Below are positions 58,920 through 64,000 of a stretch of 64,000 bases of DNA, in pieces. Below the pieces are notes generated by a model. It saw only the letters and a list, made by a program, of their open reading frames with translations, was not told the origin of the DNA and made no database searches. The stretch is taken from NCBI GenBank assembly GCA_043744215.1, contig JAYTVC010000033.1, positions 11,770-75,769 of the forward strand. The letters are read 5' to 3'. Each line of letters begins with the position of its first letter. Within the stretch, counting starts at the first letter, position 1. This stretch comes from JBEEJL01 sp043744215. GTDB taxonomy: Bacteria > Pseudomonadota > Gammaproteobacteria > Burkholderiales > JBEEJL01. The position numbers and the translations under genes are program-made.

Positions 58920-60338
58920 TTACGGCAAACGCGACGAGCGAGGACGCGTCAACGATTCCGGTCGCATGATGTCATCCAGTTGCGCTTGAGTCAGCAGTTT
59001 TCTCTCCAGCACCAAGGCCATTACTGACTTGCCCGTGGCATGGGCTTCCTTTGCGATGCTGGAAGCGTTTTCGTAACCGATGTAGGGGTTAAGCGCGGTC
59101 ACAATGCCGATGGAATTTTCTACCATCGCCCGTAAATGTTCGCGGTTAGCGGTGATGCCGCGCACGCATTTGTCCGCCAGTGTGAGGCACGCCTGGCGCA
59201 AGTGAGACAAACTTTTGAACAGGCTATGGGCGATGATAGGCTCGAACGCGTTTAATTGCATTTGCCCGCCTTCCGCCGCGAAGCTCACGGTGATGTCATT
59301 GCCGATGACTTCAAACGCCACCTGGTTTACCACTTCAGGAATGACCGGGTTCACCTTGCCCGGCATGATGCTTGAGCCCGCTTGCACGGCAGGCAAATTG
59401 ATTTCGCCGAAGCCTGCCCGCGGGCCGCTGGAAAGCAGGCGCAAATCGTTACAGGTTTTTGATAGCTTCACCGCCACACGTTTTAGCACGCCGGAGAGCT
59501 GCACGAATGATCCGCAATCCTGCGTCGCTTCGACCAGATTGTGTGCGGTGATGAACGGAATGCCGGAAATTTTGCCAAGGTGTTTACACACCAGCGCCGC
59601 ATATTCCGGCTCGGCATTGATGCCGGTGCCGATGGCCGTGGCACCCAGATTGATTTCCTGAATCAACAACGCCGCTTCTTTCAAGCGGTGTTCATCTTCA
59701 TCGAGCATCACGGCGTAGGTGGAAAATTCCTGCCCCAATGTCATGGGCACGGCATCTTGCAATTGGGTGCGGCCCATTTTGATGACATCATTAAATTCCA
59801 GAGTCTTGGCTTCAAAAGCCTGACGCAAATACGCCATCGCATCGGTAAGCCGACCGATGGCAAACCACAGCGCCAGCTTGACCGCTGTCGGGTAAACATC
59901 ATTGGTGCTTTGCGACAGGTTTACATGATCCATCGGGTGCAAATGTTTATAGTCGCCCTTGGTTTCGCCGAGCAATTCCAAACCACGATTGGCGATGACT
60001 TCATTGGCGTTCATATTAGTCGAGGTGCCTGCGCCGCCTTGAATCACATCGACCACAAATTGATCGTGCCATTTTCCCTGGCGGATTTCTTCGCAAGCTT
60101 TCACAATCGCGCTGGTGCGCGCTTCGTCGAGCAAACCGAGATCGTGATTGGTAATGGCCGCCGCCTGTTTCACACAAGCCAACGCATTGATCAGATCGGG
60201 ATAAATGCTGATCGGTGTACCGGTGATGGGAAAATTATCCAGCGCGCGTAAGGTGTGCACGCCGTAAAATGCGTGTGATGGCACTTGCAGATCGCCAAGT
60301 AAATCGTGCTCGGTGCGGTAAGGTGTAGCGATAGTCAT
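58920..60338 (-). CDS. aspA: Aspartate ammonia-lyase
   Basis: 472 residues from ATG 60338, which follows AAAGGATT. The fumarase/aspartase signature 'GSSIMPGKVNP' is present, with 'TGINAEPEYAALVCKHLGKISG' and 'GGAGTSTNMNANEVIANRGLELLG', the aspartase forms of the conserved blocks (fumarase would read SGTQTNMN). 'HPMDHVNLSQSTNDVYPTA' supplies the catalytic His region. It deaminates aspartate to fumarate. About 110 bases upstream lies copy 14 of the AT element. Confidence 0.94.
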   Translation of the reverse strand: MTIATPYRTEHDLLGDLQVPSHAFYGVHTLRALDNFPITGTPISIYPDLINALACVKQAAAITNHDLGLLDEARTSAIVKACEEIRQGKWHDQFVVDVIQGGAGTSTNMNANEVIANRGLELLGETKGDYKHLHPMDHVNLSQSTNDVYPTAVKLALWFAIGRLTDAMAYLRQAFEAKTLEFNDVIKMGRTQLQDAVPMTLGQEFSTYAVMLDEDEHRLKEAALLIQEINLGATAIGTGINAEPEYAALVCKHLGKISGIPFITAHNLVEATQDCGSFVQLSGVLKRVAVKLSKTCNDLRLLSSGPRAGFGEINLPAVQAGSSIMPGKVNPVIPEVVNQVAFEVIGNDITVSFAAEGGQMQLNAFEPIIAHSLFKSLSHLRQACLTLADKCVRGITANREHLRAMVENSIGIVTALNPYIGYENASSIAKEAHATGKSVMALVLERKLLTQAQLDDIMRPESLTRPRSSRLP

Positions 60339-60451
60339 GATCAATCCTTTGTTGTTGTGTCTCGTGGACAATGGGTAATGACGTTTGTGTGCCGACGCTT
60401 ATGGCTTCGACGGTTTTAATTGTAACGCATCTGCATAGAAATAGCCTGTAT

Positions 60452-60478
60452 GTAACTATTTGATTATAAACAATAATT
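60452..60478 (+). repeat. Dispersed AT-rich element, copy 14
   Basis: GTAACTATTTGATTATAAAC followed by AATAATT. It lies in the divergent gap between aspA and ettA. Confidence 0.88.
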
Positions 60479-60550
60479 TTGCTTCGCTTATTTGCGTTCG
60501 TACCGCTTATAATCGTGCACACATTCCCATCACACAGACAGAAAAATATT

Positions 60551-62215
<1,665 letters not shown>

Positions 62216-62237
62216 TAAAACCGTGAAATTTGCAGTA

Positions 62238-62307
62238 TGGGTTGAGCGACTGCGAAACTCATCGCCTGAATAAATGACCTGCATGGGTATCGCAGTCGCT
62301 CAACCCA
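62238..62307. repeat. 18-bp perfect inverted repeat between ettA and gltL
   Basis: TGGGTTGAGCGACTGCGA at 62238-62255 is exactly mirrored at 62290-62307, with 34 bases between. No T-run follows, so it is not a classical terminator, but it lies between convergent genes. Confidence 0.9.
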
Positions 62308-62322
62308 GCCAATGTTTGCTTT

Positions 62323-63051
62323 TCAATGCTGCAATATCTTTGACAAAAACAACTGTGCCCGCTCACTTCTCGGTGAGCCGAAGAAATCTTCTTTCCTGGC
62401 GTCTTCGACGATTTCGCCTTTGTCCATGAAGATGACGCGGTGGGCGACGCGTTTGGCGAAGCCCATTTCGTGGGTGACGACCATCATGGTCATGCCTTCC
62501 TGCGCGAGTTCTACCATCACATCCAATACTTCGTTAATCATTTCTGGGTCGAGTGCTGACGTCGGTTCATCAAACAGCATGGCGATAGGGTTCATGGCCA
62601 GTGCGCGCGCGATGGCGACGCGTTGTTGCTGGCCGCCGGATAATTGGCCGGGAAATTTTTCGGCTTGCGCTTTGAGGCCGACGCGGTCGAGTAATTTCAT
62701 TCCCGTTTCGTTTGCTTCGTCCTGACTGCGCCCCAGCACTTTGGTTTGCGCGATGGTGAGGTTTTGCATGATAGACAAGTGCGGGAACAATTCAAAATTC
62801 TGGAACACCATGCCGATGCGCGCGCGCAGTTTCGGCAGGTCAGTATTTTTTGCGCCGACGGATACGCCATCGACGATGATGTCGCCTTGTTGAAACGGTT
62901 CGAGGCCGTTAACACATTTGATCAGCGTCGATTTGCCTGAACCCGACGGCCCGCACACGACGACGACTTCGCCTTTTTTAACCGACGTGGTGCAGTCGGT
63001 CAGCACGCGAAAACTGCCGTACCATTTGCTAATTTTATTGATATTAATCAT
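62323..63051 (-). CDS. gltL: Glutamate/aspartate ABC transporter ATP-binding protein
   Basis: 242 residues, polar amino-acid importer ATPase. Walker A 'GPSGSGKSTLIKC', Q-loop 'VFQNFELFPH', signature 'LSGGQQQRVAIARAL', Walker B 'MLFDEPTSALDPEM', H-loop 'VVTHEMGFA' and 'FMDKGEIVE' are all in place. It starts four bases after the gltK stop. Homology with the E. coli GltL group is high, but substrate choice is set by a binding protein not in the window. Confidence 0.92.
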   Translation of the reverse strand: MININKISKWYGSFRVLTDCTTSVKKGEVVVVCGPSGSGKSTLIKCVNGLEPFQQGDIIVDGVSVGAKNTDLPKLRARIGMVFQNFELFPHLSIMQNLTIAQTKVLGRSQDEANETGMKLLDRVGLKAQAEKFPGQLSGGQQQRVAIARALAMNPIAMLFDEPTSALDPEMINEVLDVMVELAQEGMTMMVVTHEMGFAKRVAHRVIFMDKGEIVEDARKEDFFGSPRSERAQLFLSKILQH

Positions 63052-63055
63052 ATAC

Positions 63056-63730
63056 TTACCTTGATTGAAGTTTTTTGACTATAAACGATGCGCTGAAGCA
63101 GATGATGAAATAAATCAGGCCGGCGAACAAGAGTAATTCGACAATGCGCCCGTCGCGGTCGCCGACTTTGTATGATGCGCCGAAAAAATCGGCGAGGCCG
63201 ATGACGTAAACGAGCGACGTATCCTGAAACAAAATAATCGCTTGCGTGAGCAACAGCGGCACCATGTTGCGAAAGGCCTGCGGCAAGACGACGAGGCGCA
63301 TGGCGGTGAGATACGACATGCCCAATGCGTTCGCTGCCGCCATCTGGCCCTTCGCCACGCTCTGTATGCCGGCGCGAATAATTTCAGCGTAATAGGCCGC
63401 TTCAAATAACGCGAAGGCGGCGAGCGCCGATTTCATGCGGATGTCGCCGCCACCCGGGCCGCCGAAAATCGCGCTGATGAGTTGCGGCACGATGAGATAA
63501 AACCACAGGATCACCATCACCAGCGGAATCGAACGAAACAAATTGACATAAGCCGCAGATAAATTCGACAGCACCTTGTTGCTCGACAATCTGCCCATCG
63601 CCAGCAGCGTGCCCCAGGCGATGCCGAATACGATGGCGACTGCGGCAATGTAAAAGGTGGTTTGCATGCCGCTCCACAACGTGGGCAGCGCGCCGGGGAT
63701 GGACGACCAATCGAAATCGTAGGCCATCAT
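63056..63730 (-). CDS. gltK: Glutamate/aspartate ABC transporter permease
   Basis: 224 residues with five membrane helices of the HisMQ class. 'LPTLWSGMQTTFYIAAVAIVFG' opens the domain, and the EAA loop is 'AANALGMSYLTAMRLVVLPQAFRNMVPLL'. 'FRSIPLVMVILWFY' is the conserved core. The start overlaps the gltJ stop by four bases (ATGA). Confidence 0.92.
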   Translation of the reverse strand: MMAYDFDWSSIPGALPTLWSGMQTTFYIAAVAIVFGIAWGTLLAMGRLSSNKVLSNLSAAYVNLFRSIPLVMVILWFYLIVPQLISAIFGGPGGGDIRMKSALAAFALFEAAYYAEIIRAGIQSVAKGQMAAANALGMSYLTAMRLVVLPQAFRNMVPLLLTQAIILFQDTSLVYVIGLADFFGASYKVGDRDGRIVELLLFAGLIYFIICFSASFIVKKLQSR

Positions 63731-64000
63731 TTGCTCCCGATAAAGCCGGGCACGCGCACCGCGTGTTCGAGCTTGCGCATGGAAAACATGACCACGATGT
63801 TGATGATCAGATACAACAACGTGACGGCGATAAACGCTTCATAGGGTTGAGCGGTGTAATCGACCAGTTGCTGGCTTTGGCGCGACAGCTCGATTAAACC
63901 AATGGTCGAAGCGACGGCGGAATTTTTGAATATGTTGAGAAATTCCGACGTGAGCGGCGGCAAGATGATGCGATACGCCATCGGTAATAAAACAAAACGA
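63727..64000 (-). CDS. gltJ: Glutamate/aspartate ABC transporter permease (partial, runs off right edge)
   Basis: Only the C-terminal part, about 91 residues, is visible. The frame stays open beyond the window ('RFVLLPMAYRIILPPLTSEFLNIFKNSAVASTIGLIEL'), so the ATG at 63981 is not the start. This is the EAA loop and last helices of a HisMQ permease. The rest of the operon, probably with the periplasmic binding protein, should lie just past the right edge. Confidence 0.9.
   Translation of the reverse strand, partial: RFVLLPMAYRIILPPLTSEFLNIFKNSAVASTIGLIELSRQSQQLVDYTAQPYEAFIAVTLLYLIINIVVMFSMRKLEHAVRVPGFIGSK

Noticed and set aside
21316..60478. Reading the AT-rich elements as ordinary sigma-70 promoters
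   Set aside because: One strand contains TATAAT, but orientation relative to the downstream gene is mixed and three copies lie inside genes, so a promoter role cannot explain the whole set.
63000..63060. Possible further AT element at the gltL start
   Set aside because: Only partial similarity, and the bases are explained as gltL's first codons.

Overview
The window looks like chromosomal DNA of a betaproteobacterium. The signs are the AddAB-like pair with a TIGR03623-type partner, the waaF / CHCC zinc-finger / ilvE neighbourhood, a MnmH-YbaK-TesA-YbbA-YbbP stretch, a bacterial RIO kinase, and a complete GspC-to-GspN type II secretion operon. I could not fix the order or genus from sequence alone. 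Gene density is high and almost every gene is a recognisable housekeeping or envelope gene. I saw no rRNA, tRNA, CRISPR array, transposase or prophage.

Layout. 1-3.3 kb: the end of an Ig-like surface protein, a large exported DUF11-like protein, and a periplasmic SurA-N/DsbA-type thiol oxidoreductase. 3.7-10.5 kb: mnmH, a YbaK-type deacylase, tesA divergent from ybbA-ybbP, and a YdcH-like protein, with three kinds of intergenic repeat. 10.6-15 kb: quinone oxidoreductase, RIO kinase, YcaO and an exported unknown. 15.1-21.3 kb: an AddA/AddB-like helicase-nuclease pair. 21.3-30.5 kb: YfcG-like GST, two cupins, a zinc alcohol dehydrogenase, an exported beta-propeller, a DUF302 protein, a DUF2298 polytopic membrane protein, phosphomannomutase and a YheT-like hydrolase. 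30.6-45.8 kb: a minus-strand type II secretion operon, gspC-D-E-F then G-H-I-J-K-L-M-N. 46-52 kb: a degraded TPR gene, a cytochrome c lipoprotein, and a molybdenum hydroxylase pair (IorA/IorB type) with its XdhC-like and MocA-like maturation genes. 52-64 kb: waaF, CHCC zinc finger, ilvE, two HAD phosphatases, a membrane adenylate cyclase, psiF, a DegT aminotransferase, aspA, ettA, and the start of a gltJKL amino-acid ABC transporter that runs off the right edge.

The most interesting system lies inside the secretion operon, between gspF and gspG. Three genes on the same strand sit there: a small lipoprotein that resembles only the propeptide (I9-like inhibitor) of a subtilase; a subtilisin-like S8 protease that carries the matching propeptide and ends in a Gly-rich/Cys/hydrophobic/Arg-rich tail resembling the JDVT-CTERM sorting signal; and a CPBP glutamic-type intramembrane protease of about 155 residues, the kind of enzyme expected to process such a tail. 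Exporter, cargo, tail-processing protease and a stand-alone inhibitor thus appear to be packed into one locus. 

The second unusual signal is an AT-rich sequence of about 27 bp (core TATTTGATTATATTGAATA) that occurs about 14 times in 64 kb, in both orientations. Most copies are in gene junctions, often overlapping a start or stop codon, and three lie inside reading frames. Other repeats include four 45-bp tandem units, a duplicated 113-bp element with inverted ends, seven 8-bp units in front of a ribosome-binding site, and an 18-bp perfect inverted repeat between ettA and gltL.
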